64,000 bases of DNA. It comes from Prescottella equi (GTDB lineage: Bacteria; Actinomycetota; Actinomycetes; Mycobacteriales; Mycobacteriaceae). The notes under the pieces were generated by a model, which was not told the DNA's origin, made no database searches, and saw only the letters and a list, made by a program, of their open reading frames with translations. Shown here piece by piece: positions 56,547 to 64,000 of the stretch (position 1 is the first letter of the stretch; each line of letters begins with the position of its first letter). The translations under genes and the position numbers were made by a program. The stretch is taken from contig NZ_LWTX01000007.1 in the NCBI RefSeq assembly GCF_002094305.1, positions 124,001 to 188,000 of the forward strand, in the 5' to 3' direction.

Positions 56547-57863
56547 CTACGCCAGGGTGAATGGCACGGGCATCCCGGTCAGCCGATACAGCCGACTCAG
56601 GTCGATCGTCGGCCTCACCGGCCGCATGCCCGGCCGCACCCTCGGCACCTGCACCCGCAACGCCCGAGGCGCGATGGTGCACCGGACCGGGGTGCGGAAC
56701 GTGAGGGATTCACCGTCGACCCCGACGGGGATCTCGTCCTGGTCGGAGTGGACGACGACCTCGGTCGCGTGGGTGACCGTCAGCCCCCGCGCGTGTCCGC
56801 CCTGCAGCAGACCGACGGCCTGCCGGGCGCTGTTGACGCACACCGTCACCACGCCGAGGACACCGGCGTCCAGGCACTCGCGGCGGCCCAGGCCCGCGAG
56901 GTCCGTCGTCCGGTACGGGCCGTTGCTCACCAGCACCGCCTGCGGTCCCTCCACTGCGACGCCGTCGATCGTGGCCGTCAGACCCGAATCCCGGTGAGCG
57001 CCGAGCAGGTCGGGAAGCATCTGCAGAACGGTGCCCGTCTTGTCGTCGCGGTAGGCCGGGCTGCGAACCACTTCGGCGTACACACCGAACGAGGCGTTGT
57101 TGACGAACGGATGACCGTTCATCATCCCGAGGTCCACCCGAAGCTCGACGCCGTCGGTCAGTGCATCCAGACAGGCGGCGGGGTCGTCGCGGTCCAAACC
57201 GAGATCGAGTGCGAAGTGGTTGCGCGTTCCCGCACTGATCACGAGGAAGGGCACACCGTGTTCCGCTGCCACCGCTGCAACCAGTGCCTGCGTGCCGTCG
57301 CCGCCCGCGACACCGAGGAGGTCCGCTCCGCGCGTCACCGCCCGACGAGCCAGCGCGGTGACGTCGACCGGTTCCGGGCCCTCGAGCAGGTACACCTCGG
57401 CACCGAGCGCCTCGGCCTTGCGACGCAGGTCGAACTTCTCGACCTTGCCGCCACCCGAGTGGGGGTTCATCACGATGAAGGGACGCAGTGGTGTCGGCGC
57501 GGGGGTCTCGGGCCCCGACCCGGTCGCACCCTTGTCGGCGAGCGCCCTGTGGGCGCAGAAGACCGCGGCGGCCACCAGCACGGCGGTGAGGAGCACCACC
57601 CACAACAGGCCCGCGCGGACGAAGAGCACCAGCACGACGATCGGTGCCAGCACCGCCAGCCCGGCCGAGAATGCACGTAAGGCACCGCGACTGCTGAGAA
57701 ACCAGTACGCCGCGGCCACCGTCACCACGACGCCGCCCACCGCGACGAGCAGGACCGCGAGCGTGCTCAGCAGCCCGGCGAACACGATCGGAACACCCCC
57801 GGCACCGATCCCTGCCACGAAAGCCGCGCGTGCCCACCAGCGCTCGTGAGTTGCATCCGCCAC
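56547..57863 (-). CDS. Diacylglycerol kinase-like protein with N-terminal membrane domain
   Basis: This 438-residue protein has three or four transmembrane helices in the first 110 residues, followed by a DAGK catalytic domain (PFIVMNPHSGGGKVEKF, GVAGGDGTQALVAAVA, SAGTRNHFALDLG) and a beta-rich C-terminal domain. Such enzymes phosphorylate diacylglycerol, sphingoid bases or related lipids. The membrane-anchored arrangement places it at the inner leaflet. It lies nine bases downstream of the SulP gene on the same strand and is probably cotranscribed. Confidence 0.87.
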   Translation of the reverse strand: MADATHERWWARAAFVAGIGAGGVPIVFAGLLSTLAVLLVAVGGVVVTVAAAYWFLSSRGALRAFSAGLAVLAPIVVLVLFVRAGLLWVVLLTAVLVAAAVFCAHRALADKGATGSGPETPAPTPLRPFIVMNPHSGGGKVEKFDLRRKAEALGAEVYLLEGPEPVDVTALARRAVTRGADLLGVAGGDGTQALVAAVAAEHGVPFLVISAGTRNHFALDLGLDRDDPAACLDALTDGVELRVDLGMMNGHPFVNNASFGVYAEVVRSPAYRDDKTGTVLQMLPDLLGAHRDSGLTATIDGVAVEGPQAVLVSNGPYRTTDLAGLGRRECLDAGVLGVVTVCVNSARQAVGLLQGGHARGLTVTHATEVVVHSDQDEIPVGVDGESLTFRTPVRCTIAPRALRVQVPRVRPGMRPVRPTIDLSRLYRLTGMPVPFTLA

Positions 57864-57872
57864 GACGTTCTC

Positions 57873-59570
57873 CTAACCGGTTTCCGCGCGACGGAGGAAG
57901 GCGTCCACCGCGGCGTCGATGGTCGGATAGAAGTGGGTGCGATCGAATCGTTCCCCGAGACCGAACCGGACGAGGCGGTCCTTGATCGGCCCCTTCATCT
58001 CGGCGAACGCCAGCCGGATGTCCTTGCCCTCGAGGTAGCGGTCGAGGTCGACGAGTTCGTCGACGGCAGTGGTGTCGAGGCCGGTGATGGGTTCGGCGGC
58101 GATCACCACCCACTCGACCGGATCCTGTTCCTTCGCAACGACGGAACGCACGTAGTCGTCGAAGATTCCGCCGTTGGCGAAGAACAGCGGTGCGTCGAAC
58201 CGAATCAAGACCAGTCCGGGGATGCGGTGCCCGTCGGGGTGCCGCGCGATGTCGTGGTAGCCCGTCTCCGACGGCAACTCCACCAGTTCGGTCCGGTACG
58301 GCTGCCAGGCGCGGACGACGACCGCGACGAACGACAGTCCGATTGCCACCAGGATGCCCTGCAGGACGCCGACGAGCGCGACCCCGAGGAAGGCGGCGCC
58401 GGCGAGACCGGCCTCCACCCGGCTCATCTGCCACAGCCGCGCCATGCCCTTCACATCGATCAGCGCCGTCGCGGCGACGATCACCACCGCGGCCAGCGTG
58501 GCGTCGGGCAGGTAAGCAGTGACCCCGGGCGCGACCAGGACGAACGCCAGCACCGCCAGCGCGCCGACCACCCCCGCCAGCTGGGTGTGCGCCCCGCTCT
58601 GTTCGGCCACCGGTGTCCGTGATCCGCTGGCGGAGATCGGGAACCCGCCGAACAGCCCACTCGCGACGTTCGCCGCACCGATCGCCTTCATCTCGGTACT
58701 GCCGTTCACATCCTCACCGCGGCGCGCGGCGAACGTCCGCGACAGCACGCCCGTGTCCGCGAAGGCGATCAGGGCGATGCCGGCGGCCGGGCCGATCAAC
58801 TGCAGCACGTCACCCCAGTCGACGCCGCCGAACGACGGCAACGGCAGCCCCTTCGGCAACGCGCCCACCATCCCGATCCGGTCGTCGAGCCCGATCGCGG
58901 CGCAGAGCACGATCGAGCCCACGACCGCGACGAGGACACCGGGGATCCGCGCCCACCACAGCCGGAACGCGACGATCACGGCGAGCGACCCGACGCCGAC
59001 CGCCGCGGCGACGGCATCGACGTCACCGGCAGCCAACGACTTCCCGATCTGGGCGATCTCGTCGATGAGTCCGGACGCGTCGACGGGAAAGCCGAGCAGC
59101 TTCGGAAGCTGACCGACCACGACGATGAGCGCGATCGCATTGAGATACCCGACTCGGATCGGCTTCGACAGCAGTTCGGTGACGAACCCGAGGTTGAGGA
59201 AGCCCCCGACGATGAGGATCGCGCCGACGAGAACCGCGAGCACCCCGGCGAGAGCGAGTGCGCTCTCCGGGTCGCCGACGGCGGCCAACGGCAGCACCGC
59301 CGCGGCAATCAGCGGCGCGAGCGACGAATCCGGACCGAGGACGAGAATCTTCGACGGCCCCAGGACCGCGTAGGTGAGGAGCGGCACGATGGTCGCATAC
59401 AGGCCCGCGTACGCCGGCAGACCCGCCGCTTCCGCGTAGCCCATACCCGCGGGGATGAGGAGCGCGGTGAGGACGAATCCGGCCACGATGTCGGTGCGCA
59501 GCCACTCGCGGCGGTATCCCCGGGCCGTCGCCGGTCCGGGCAGGCGCCACAGCAGTTCCGTCCAGGCCAT
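57873..59570 (-). CDS. SulP-family anion transporter with STAS domain
   Basis: This 565-residue SulP transporter has the signature region PAGMGYAEAAGLPAYAGLYATIVPLLTYAVLG, 10-14 helices to about residue 430, and a C-terminal STAS domain (LVLIRFDAPLFFANGGIFDDYV, DTTAVDELVDLDRYL). It may carry sulfate or bicarbonate. It is longer than and only distantly related to the SulP protein at 50205. The ATG at 59570 has no strong ribosome binding site. Confidence 0.9.
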   Translation of the reverse strand: MAWTELLWRLPGPATARGYRREWLRTDIVAGFVLTALLIPAGMGYAEAAGLPAYAGLYATIVPLLTYAVLGPSKILVLGPDSSLAPLIAAAVLPLAAVGDPESALALAGVLAVLVGAILIVGGFLNLGFVTELLSKPIRVGYLNAIALIVVVGQLPKLLGFPVDASGLIDEIAQIGKSLAAGDVDAVAAAVGVGSLAVIVAFRLWWARIPGVLVAVVGSIVLCAAIGLDDRIGMVGALPKGLPLPSFGGVDWGDVLQLIGPAAGIALIAFADTGVLSRTFAARRGEDVNGSTEMKAIGAANVASGLFGGFPISASGSRTPVAEQSGAHTQLAGVVGALAVLAFVLVAPGVTAYLPDATLAAVVIVAATALIDVKGMARLWQMSRVEAGLAGAAFLGVALVGVLQGILVAIGLSFVAVVVRAWQPYRTELVELPSETGYHDIARHPDGHRIPGLVLIRFDAPLFFANGGIFDDYVRSVVAKEQDPVEWVVIAAEPITGLDTTAVDELVDLDRYLEGKDIRLAFAEMKGPIKDRLVRFGLGERFDRTHFYPTIDAAVDAFLRRAETG

Positions 59571-59743
59571 GCCTGAATTATCGTCCCGGATGCGCTGCGG
59601 GATCTGGGATTCGGACAGATCCGCGGGCGGACCGCCGCGTGCCGGTCGGTATCGGCGCTCCTCGGACCGGACGGTACGAACCGGTTCGGATTCGGTGCCG
59701 TTTCGAGATTGACCGCGCCCGACCCTGAACAGACGATTGTCGA
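59571..59743. other. Divergent intergenic region
   Basis: This 173-bp gap lies between the divergent SulP gene and a small ORF. It should contain two promoters. I see no clear operator, structured RNA or coding sequence. Confidence 0.4.
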
Positions 59744-60001
59744 ATGGAGGCGGAAGGCGAAGCGGCTCAGATCGACCGGGTCATCGACCGCCTGGCGATC
59801 GGAACTCCCGCGGTCACTCCTGCCGAGGTCGAGCGCGTAGTCCGCAGCATCCACGCCCGCTTCGTCGACAGCAGGGTTCGCGAATTCATCCCACTTCTCG
59901 TCGAGAAGGCGGCCCGCCGGCACTTCGCCGAACAGAGCACTCCCCCCGTCGATCACGTCGCGGCCGCATGGGCCGCCGCTGTGGTCGAATCTCCCTCGTG
60001 A
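59744..60001 (+). CDS. Small DUF3562-like three-helix protein
   Basis: This 85-residue all-helical protein carries the signature VRREFIPLLVEKxAR (here SRVREFIPLLVEKAARRHF), known from actinobacterial proteins annotated as three-helix bundle dimerisation domains. Function is unknown. It is convergent with the GntR gene, and the two stops abut (60001/60002). Confidence 0.65.
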   Translation: MEAEGEAAQIDRVIDRLAIGTPAVTPAEVERVVRSIHARFVDSRVREFIPLLVEKAARRHFAEQSTPPVDHVAAAWAAAVVESPS

Positions 60002-60703
60002 TCAGCGCAATTCCGTTACGAACGCCATCCGGTCGCCGCGGTACAACGACCGCACGCGCTCGATCGGTACTCCGTCCGCGTCGCGCGACACCCGGTGCAG
60101 TTTCAACATCGGCATCGCGGTGCTCGACTCGACGAGGCCGGCCTCCCGCGGAGTCGGCAGCGCTGTCTCGATCCGCTCGGTGGCGGTGGTGAACTCGATT
60201 CCCCGTGCCCGGATCGCCGCGTACAGCGACGTCTCGGGATCGAACGTGTCGGACAGATCGGGGAACCGATACAGCGGCAGATAGGTGCTCTCGAGGCCGA
60301 TCCGCTCCCCGTCCGCCAGCAGCACGCGTTCGAGGTGGATCACCGGGTCGCCGACGCCGATCTGCAGAATCTCCGCGAGTTTGGAGTGCGCATCGATCTC
60401 TTCCCACCGCACCAGGATTCGCCCCGGTTCCCGCCCCTGGCTGAGCGCCCCCTCGGTGTAGGAGCCGAGAGAGAGGGGTTGCACCATCTTCGGGCGGGCG
60501 ACCACGGTGCCCCGTCCGCGGCGCTCCACCCGCCCCGCCACCAGCAACTCGTGCAGCGCCTGTCGCACCGTCTCCCGGGAGACGCCGCAGCGCGCCGCGA
60601 GCTCCCGCTCGGCGGGCACCGGATCCCCCTCGGACAGGTCCGCGAGCAGGTCCTCGACGTGGGCCCGCACGAGGTAGTGCTTGGGCAGGCTCTCGGCGGT
60701 CAT
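60002..60703 (-). CDS. GntR/HutC-family regulator, PhnF-like
   Basis: This 233-residue repressor has an N-terminal winged helix (AERELAARCGVSRETVRQALHELL) and a C-terminal UTRA ligand-binding domain. Its genes of action are likely the divergent phosphonate genes: two GGTCTA-TACC/GGTCTAGACC palindromes lie between 61230 and 61330 and match the HutC-type GTnTAnAC pattern, also known for mycobacterial PhnF. The ATG overlaps the HD-protein stop (ATGA), so it would be autoregulated. Aminoethylphosphonate or phosphate is the probable signal, by inference. Confidence 0.88.
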   Translation of the reverse strand: MTAESLPKHYLVRAHVEDLLADLSEGDPVPAERELAARCGVSRETVRQALHELLVAGRVERRGRGTVVARPKMVQPLSLGSYTEGALSQGREPGRILVRWEEIDAHSKLAEILQIGVGDPVIHLERVLLADGERIGLESTYLPLYRFPDLSDTFDPETSLYAAIRARGIEFTTATERIETALPTPREAGLVESSTAMPMLKLHRVSRDADGVPIERVRSLYRGDRMAFVTELR

Positions 60704-61230
60704 CGCGCGGCTCCCACGCGCCGCGCCACCTCGAGGACCTCGTCGACGGACACGGTCGGCGCACCGAGCACCTTGGCGCGGTCGTCGTAACGTCGCAGCC
60801 GGACGGCGTCCGGCCACCACGGGTGAGGGACGTAGGCCGCGTCGACCCCGGCTCCTCCCTGGTGCCGCAGTGTCGCAACCGATTCCGTCGAAAGCCCCTC
60901 GGCGTACGCCGGATCGGTGGCCACGAGAAAGCGCTTGGCCGCGACGTGCGCGCCGGCCAGCCAACCGACCCGCTGCCCGAAACGCGGAGTGAGCCACTCC
61001 CGCGCGACGACGTCGTGCGGCTCACCGTCGGCCCCTTCGACCAGCGGGCTGCGGGCGAGATCGTGCAGCGCGCTCGCCAGGACCAGTTCGTCGTCGGCAC
61101 CGTCCGCGATCGCGTGGCTCGCCGACTGCAGCGCGTGGGCGAGCTCGTCGACTTCCTCGCCATCGAACACTCCACGGAGCGAATTGAGCAGCGCAGCAAT
61201 CTCTTCGAGCACAGCGTGTTCGTCGTTCAC
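60700..61230 (-). CDS. PhnZ-like HD-domain oxygenase
   Basis: This 176-residue protein belongs to the HD-domain mixed-valence diiron oxygenases that cleave the C-P bond of 2-amino-1-hydroxyethylphosphonate. The metal ligands are present: His32, His56-Asp57, His72, His95 and Asp149 or Asp150. The blocks HVAAKRFLVATDPAY and DAVRLRRYDD are characteristic. The residue matching the mobile Tyr of PhnZ (Y-x-G-E) appears to be Phe22. No PhnY hydroxylase is seen in this window. GTG 61230 lies seven bases after a TAGTCT box, so the mRNA looks leaderless. Confidence 0.82.
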   Translation of the reverse strand: MNDEHAVLEEIAALLNSLRGVFDGEEVDELAHALQSASHAIADGADDELVLASALHDLARSPLVEGADGEPHDVVAREWLTPRFGQRVGWLAGAHVAAKRFLVATDPAYAEGLSTESVATLRHQGGAGVDAAYVPHPWWPDAVRLRRYDDRAKVLGAPTVSVDEVLEVARRVGAAR

Positions 61231-61237
61231 GTCCGTC

Positions 61238-61243
61238 AGACTA
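61238..61243 (-). promoter_or_regulatory. Predicted -10 box for the HD-protein/regulator operon
   Basis: TAGTCT on the minus strand is followed by seven bases and then the GTG at 61230. The matching -35 TTGGTA (61259-61264), at a 16-base spacer, lies within operator 1, so repressor binding would block this promoter. Confidence 0.55.
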
Positions 61244-61253
61244 CACAGTTTTC

Positions 61254-61263
61254 GGTCTATACC
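61254..61263. promoter_or_regulatory. Operator 1 for the GntR/PhnF-like regulator
   Basis: GGTCTATACC matches the HutC-family pattern GTnTAnAC with GGT/ACC arms. It overlaps the predicted -35 of the HD-protein promoter. Confidence 0.6.
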
Positions 61264-61298
61264 AATTGTTCATCTGGCGTTTCCCGGACGTCCCCCAG

Positions 61299-61312
61299 TT
61301 GGTCTAGACCAA
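61299..61312. promoter_or_regulatory. Operator 2 for the GntR/PhnF-like regulator
   Basis: TTGGTCTAGACCAA is a perfect 14-bp palindrome located 17 bases before the FAD oxidoreductase ATG. It shares the GGTCTA core with operator 1, 45 bases away centre to centre. Confidence 0.7.
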
Positions 61313-61329
61313 TGGTCACGCTGTGTCCC

Positions 61330-62457
61330 ATGCGAATTGCAATTGTGGGCGGAGGAATCCTCGGGACGGCGCACGCCGACGAGGCCATCCGTCGCGGACA
61401 CGACGTCGTCCATCTCGAACGTGAACTCGAAGCGCGCGGTGCCACCGTACGCAACTTCGGATTGGTGTGGGTCTCCGGGCGTGCCCCGCACGAGCTCGAC
61501 GCCTCGCTGCGGTCCCGCGAACTGTGGGCCGACCTGGCCCGACGTGTCCCCGAGATCGGCTTCCGCGCCGCCGGATCGATCACGCTGCTGCGCACCCCGG
61601 AAGAGGTCGCGGTCGCCGAGGACATGGTGGCGCGCGACGACGCCGAGGTGCGCGGATTCACGCTGCTCGACCCCGAGAACGTTCGCGGCGTGAACCCCGC
61701 CCTGCGCGGCAAGTTCCTCGCCGGCCTCCACTGCACCCGCGACGGCGCGGTCGAGTCCAGGGTCGCGCTGCCCGCCATCCGTCGCCATCTCGAGGCGTCG
61801 GGCCGGTACGCCTTCCACGCCGGAACCGAGGCGCGCGAGATCACCAGCAGTTCAACAGGTGTGCGCATCCGCGACGACCACGACCGCACGTTCGACGCCG
61901 ACCTCGTCATCGTGTGCCCCGGCGCGACGCTCGGCGGGCTCGCACGGGACCTGGCCGGCGACCTGCCCCTCCGACGCGTCCGCCTGCAGATGATGCAGAC
62001 CGCACCGCTGGGCGAGGCCCTCACCACCGCCATCGCCGACGGCGACAGCATGCGCTACTACCCCGCCTTCACCGGCTCGGCGCTGGACGAACTGCGCGCC
62101 GCGCAGCCCCAGGAGCCCACTGCCGCGGAGCACCGCATGCAGCTGCTGTGCGTGCAGCGCCTGCACGGCGGGCTCACCATCGGCGACACCCACGAGTACG
62201 ACGAGCCGTTCGATTTCGACGTCGACGAGGCGCCGTACCGCCATCTGACCAGCGTCGTCGAGGAACTCCTCGGCCGCCATCTGCCACCGGTCGTCAAGCG
62301 GTGGGCCGGTGTCTACAGCCAGTGCCTCGACCCCGCCCAACTCGTGCACCGCGCCCAGCCCACCGACGGCGTGTGGGTAGTGGCCGGGCCGGGTGGTCGC
62401 GGCATGACGCTCGGACCCGCCCTCGCCGAACAGACCGCCGACCAGCTGGGCCTCTAG
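61330..62457 (+). CDS. FAD-dependent oxidoreductase of phosphonate clusters (HpnW-like)
   Basis: This 375-residue protein of the glycine-oxidase/DAO fold has the N-terminal FAD motif IAIVGGGILGTAHADEAIRRGHDVVHLE and the late GVWVVAGPGGRGMTLGPALAE. It resembles the TIGR03364 family, found beside phosphonatase genes in place of the PhnW aminotransferase; some members oxidise aminoethylphosphonate or its N-methyl form to phosphonoacetaldehyde. ATG 61330 follows operator 2. A 24-base gap leads into the PhnX-like gene, so the two are probably cotranscribed. Confidence 0.85.
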   Translation: MRIAIVGGGILGTAHADEAIRRGHDVVHLERELEARGATVRNFGLVWVSGRAPHELDASLRSRELWADLARRVPEIGFRAAGSITLLRTPEEVAVAEDMVARDDAEVRGFTLLDPENVRGVNPALRGKFLAGLHCTRDGAVESRVALPAIRRHLEASGRYAFHAGTEAREITSSSTGVRIRDDHDRTFDADLVIVCPGATLGGLARDLAGDLPLRRVRLQMMQTAPLGEALTTAIADGDSMRYYPAFTGSALDELRAAQPQEPTAAEHRMQLLCVQRLHGGLTIGDTHEYDEPFDFDVDEAPYRHLTSVVEELLGRHLPPVVKRWAGVYSQCLDPAQLVHRAQPTDGVWVVAGPGGRGMTLGPALAEQTADQLGL

Positions 62458-62481
62458 ACCCCGACCCCTCAGGAGAGACCT

Positions 62482-63159
62482 GTGACCACCATCAAGCTCG
62501 CCGTGCTCGACATGGCCGGCACCACCGTCGCCGACGACGGACTCGTACTCCGGGCGTTCGCCGCTGCGGCAGCCGCGGCGGGGCTGGCCGAGTCCGGCCC
62601 CGAGGCCGACGCCGCCCGGCAGTACGTCCTCGACACGATGGGCCAGTCCAAGATCGTGGTGTTCCGTGCCCTGTTCGGCGACGAGGATCGCGCCCAGGCC
62701 GCCAACCGCGCGTTCGAGGCCGAGTACGACCACCTCGTCGACGAGGGCGGTGCCACCGCGATTGCCGGCGCGGCCGAATCGATCAGCGCACTGCGGAACG
62801 CCGGAATCCAGGTGGCGCTCACCACCGGGTTCAGCCGCACCACCCAGGACAAGCTGCTGGCCGCACTCGGCTGGCAGACGCTCGCCGACCTGACGCTCTC
62901 CCCCGCCGAAGCCGGACGTGGGCGCCCCTTCCCGGACCTGATCCTCACCGCACTCATGCGGCTGGGCGTCGACGACGTCAAAGACGTTGCCGTCCTGGGC
63001 GATACCGCCAACGACATCACCAGCGGTCGCCGCGCCGGCGCCAGCATCGTCGCAGGCGCTCTCACCGGCGCCCACGACGAGAAGCAACTGCGCGCCGCCG
63101 ACCCGACGCACGTCGTGCCGTCGGTTCGCGAGTTCACCGATCTCGTCCTCTCCCACTGA
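62482..63159 (+). CDS. Phosphonatase-like HAD hydrolase (PhnX-like)
   Basis: This 225-residue HAD-superfamily enzyme has the motif I variant LDMAGTTV with nucleophile Asp10 and Ala12, as in phosphonoacetaldehyde hydrolase, and Lys57 in MGQSKIVVFRALFG, which aligns with the Schiff-base Lys of PhnX. Motif IV is GDTANDI. It would split phosphonoacetaldehyde into acetaldehyde and phosphate. GTG 62482 has GGAGAG upstream (62471-62476). It resembles the TIGR03351 phosphonatase-like group that is usually linked to the FAD oxidoreductase. Confidence 0.87.
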   Translation: MTTIKLAVLDMAGTTVADDGLVLRAFAAAAAAAGLAESGPEADAARQYVLDTMGQSKIVVFRALFGDEDRAQAANRAFEAEYDHLVDEGGATAIAGAAESISALRNAGIQVALTTGFSRTTQDKLLAALGWQTLADLTLSPAEAGRGRPFPDLILTALMRLGVDDVKDVAVLGDTANDITSGRRAGASIVAGALTGAHDEKQLRAADPTHVVPSVREFTDLVLSH

Positions 63160-63217
63160 GTTCTTCTCGAGTTCTTCCGTCACCGTTCGAATCCCTCACC
63201 CAGACAGGAATTCCCGA

Positions 63218-64000
63218 ATGAGCAGGAACGTCAAGCGTTTCCGCGTGGCTGTTGCAGCCGTCACACTGAGCACCGCGGCGCTCACCCTCACCGCCTGCGG
63301 CGGCACCGGCGCGGCGGCGGGCGCCGGCGGCGAGACCGTCACGGTCTACAGCGCCGACGGCCTCGCCGGCTGGTACAAGACGCAGTTCGCCGCGTTCACC
63401 GAGGAGACCGGCATCGCGGTCAACCTCGTCGAGGCCGGGTCCGGCGAGGTGGTCTCCCGCGTCGACAAGGAACAGTCGAACCCGCAGGCCGACGTCGTCG
63501 TGACACTGCCGCCGTTCATCCAGAAGGCCGACGCCCAGGGCCTCCTCCAGCCCAGCGGTATCGACACCTCCGCGGTGCCCGCCGACGTCCAGGACCCGGC
63601 CGGTAAGTACGTGCCGCTGGTCGACAACTACCTGTCGTTCATCGCGAACCCCAGCGCCGACCCGGCACCCAAGACGTGGGACGACCTGCTCTCCGACCAG
63701 TTCAAGGGGAAGCTGCAGTACTCCACACCCGGTCAGGCCGGCGACGGTACCGCCGTCCTGCTGCTGCTCCAGCACCTGATGGGCAAGCAGGGCGCCCTGG
63801 ACTACCTGACGAAGTTGCAGGCCAACAACGTCGGACCGTCGTCGTCCACCGGCAAGCTGCAGCCCAAGGTCAGCAACGGCGAACTCCTCGTCGCCAACGG
63901 CGACGTCCAGATGAACCTCGCGTCGATCGCCGACGACGGTTCGAAGTTCCAGATCTTCTTCCCCGCCGAGGCCGACGGCACGCGCACCACCGTCGCGCTG
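63218..64000 (+). CDS. Aminoethylphosphonate-type ABC substrate-binding lipoprotein (partial)
   Basis: A reading frame of 261 codons stays open to the window edge, so the C-terminus is missing. The N-terminus is a lipoprotein signal (basic start, hydrophobic core, lipobox LTAC). The mature part VTVYSADGLAGWYKTQFAAFTEETGI is a periplasmic iron/AEP-type binding-protein fold, and context favours 2-aminoethylphosphonate (TIGR03261-like). AGGAA precedes the ATG. ABC permease and ATPase genes should follow to the right. Confidence 0.82.
   Translation, partial: MSRNVKRFRVAVAAVTLSTAALTLTACGGTGAAAGAGGETVTVYSADGLAGWYKTQFAAFTEETGIAVNLVEAGSGEVVSRVDKEQSNPQADVVVTLPPFIQKADAQGLLQPSGIDTSAVPADVQDPAGKYVPLVDNYLSFIANPSADPAPKTWDDLLSDQFKGKLQYSTPGQAGDGTAVLLLLQHLMGKQGALDYLTKLQANNVGPSSSTGKLQPKVSNGELLVANGDVQMNLASIADDGSKFQIFFPAEADGTRTTVAL

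Noticed and set aside
1-64000. Mobile elements, CRISPR arrays, tRNA or rRNA genes
   Set aside because: No transposase or integrase motifs, no regular short repeats with spacers, and no recognisable tRNA or rRNA sequence was seen on reading both strands.

Overview
This window is high-GC, densely packed DNA from a mycolic-acid actinobacterium of the Mycobacteriales, most likely Rhodococcus or a close Nocardiaceae relative. The evidence is gene content (mycothione reductase, malate:quinone oxidoreductase, an EfpA-type exporter, a CYP136-like P450), gene order resembling Mycobacterium tuberculosis around nuo and around proS-efpA-cysG-cobB-cobO-chelatase-mqo-mtr, frequent GTG starts, and many TAnnnT boxes 6-8 bases before start codons, which suggests leaderless mRNAs. 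I see no rRNA, tRNA, insertion sequence, prophage or CRISPR array. The genus is an inference.

Layout: (1) 227-16695: a tiny glycine-rich ORF, then the complete respiratory complex I operon nuoA-N on the minus strand, with nuoE and nuoF joined in one reading frame, preceded by an atypical receiver gene. (2) 16788-17969: a small lipoprotein and a secreted DUF218 protein. (3) 18085-27032: an oxidative catabolic cluster (acyl-CoA dehydrogenase divergent from MpaB-like oxygenase, CYP136-like P450, TetR, aldehyde dehydrogenase, acyl-CoA ligase, SDR). (4) 27081-28826: proS. (5) 29045-32630: two surface proteins built from tandem neocarzinostatin-like domains, each preceded by IdeR/DtxR-like iron boxes. 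(6) 32721-35879: YaaA, a DMT transporter and EfpA. (7) 35891-41620: a cobalamin/siroheme operon under a cobalamin riboswitch. (8) 41696-46212: mqo, an alpha/beta hydrolase, mtr and a small membrane protein. (9) 46306-50142: a 2OG-Fe(II) oxygenase-metQ-metN-metI operon with a leader that encodes a polycysteine micro-peptide. (10) 50205-60001: two SulP transporters, a hydrolase-fold protein without a nucleophile, a beta-lactamase-fold lipoprotein, cobQ-map, a lipid kinase and small ORFs. (11) 60002-64000: a phosphonate-catabolism cluster (GntR/PhnF-like regulator, PhnZ-like HD protein, FAD oxidoreductase, PhnX-like hydrolase, binding protein) with palindromic operators; it runs off the right edge.

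The parts of most interest are the iron-box/tandem-domain surface protein pair, the polycysteine attenuator of the metQNI operon, the NuoE-NuoF fusion, and the aminoethylphosphonate cluster with its visible operators. Family names come from recognising protein motifs by eye; no database search was run.
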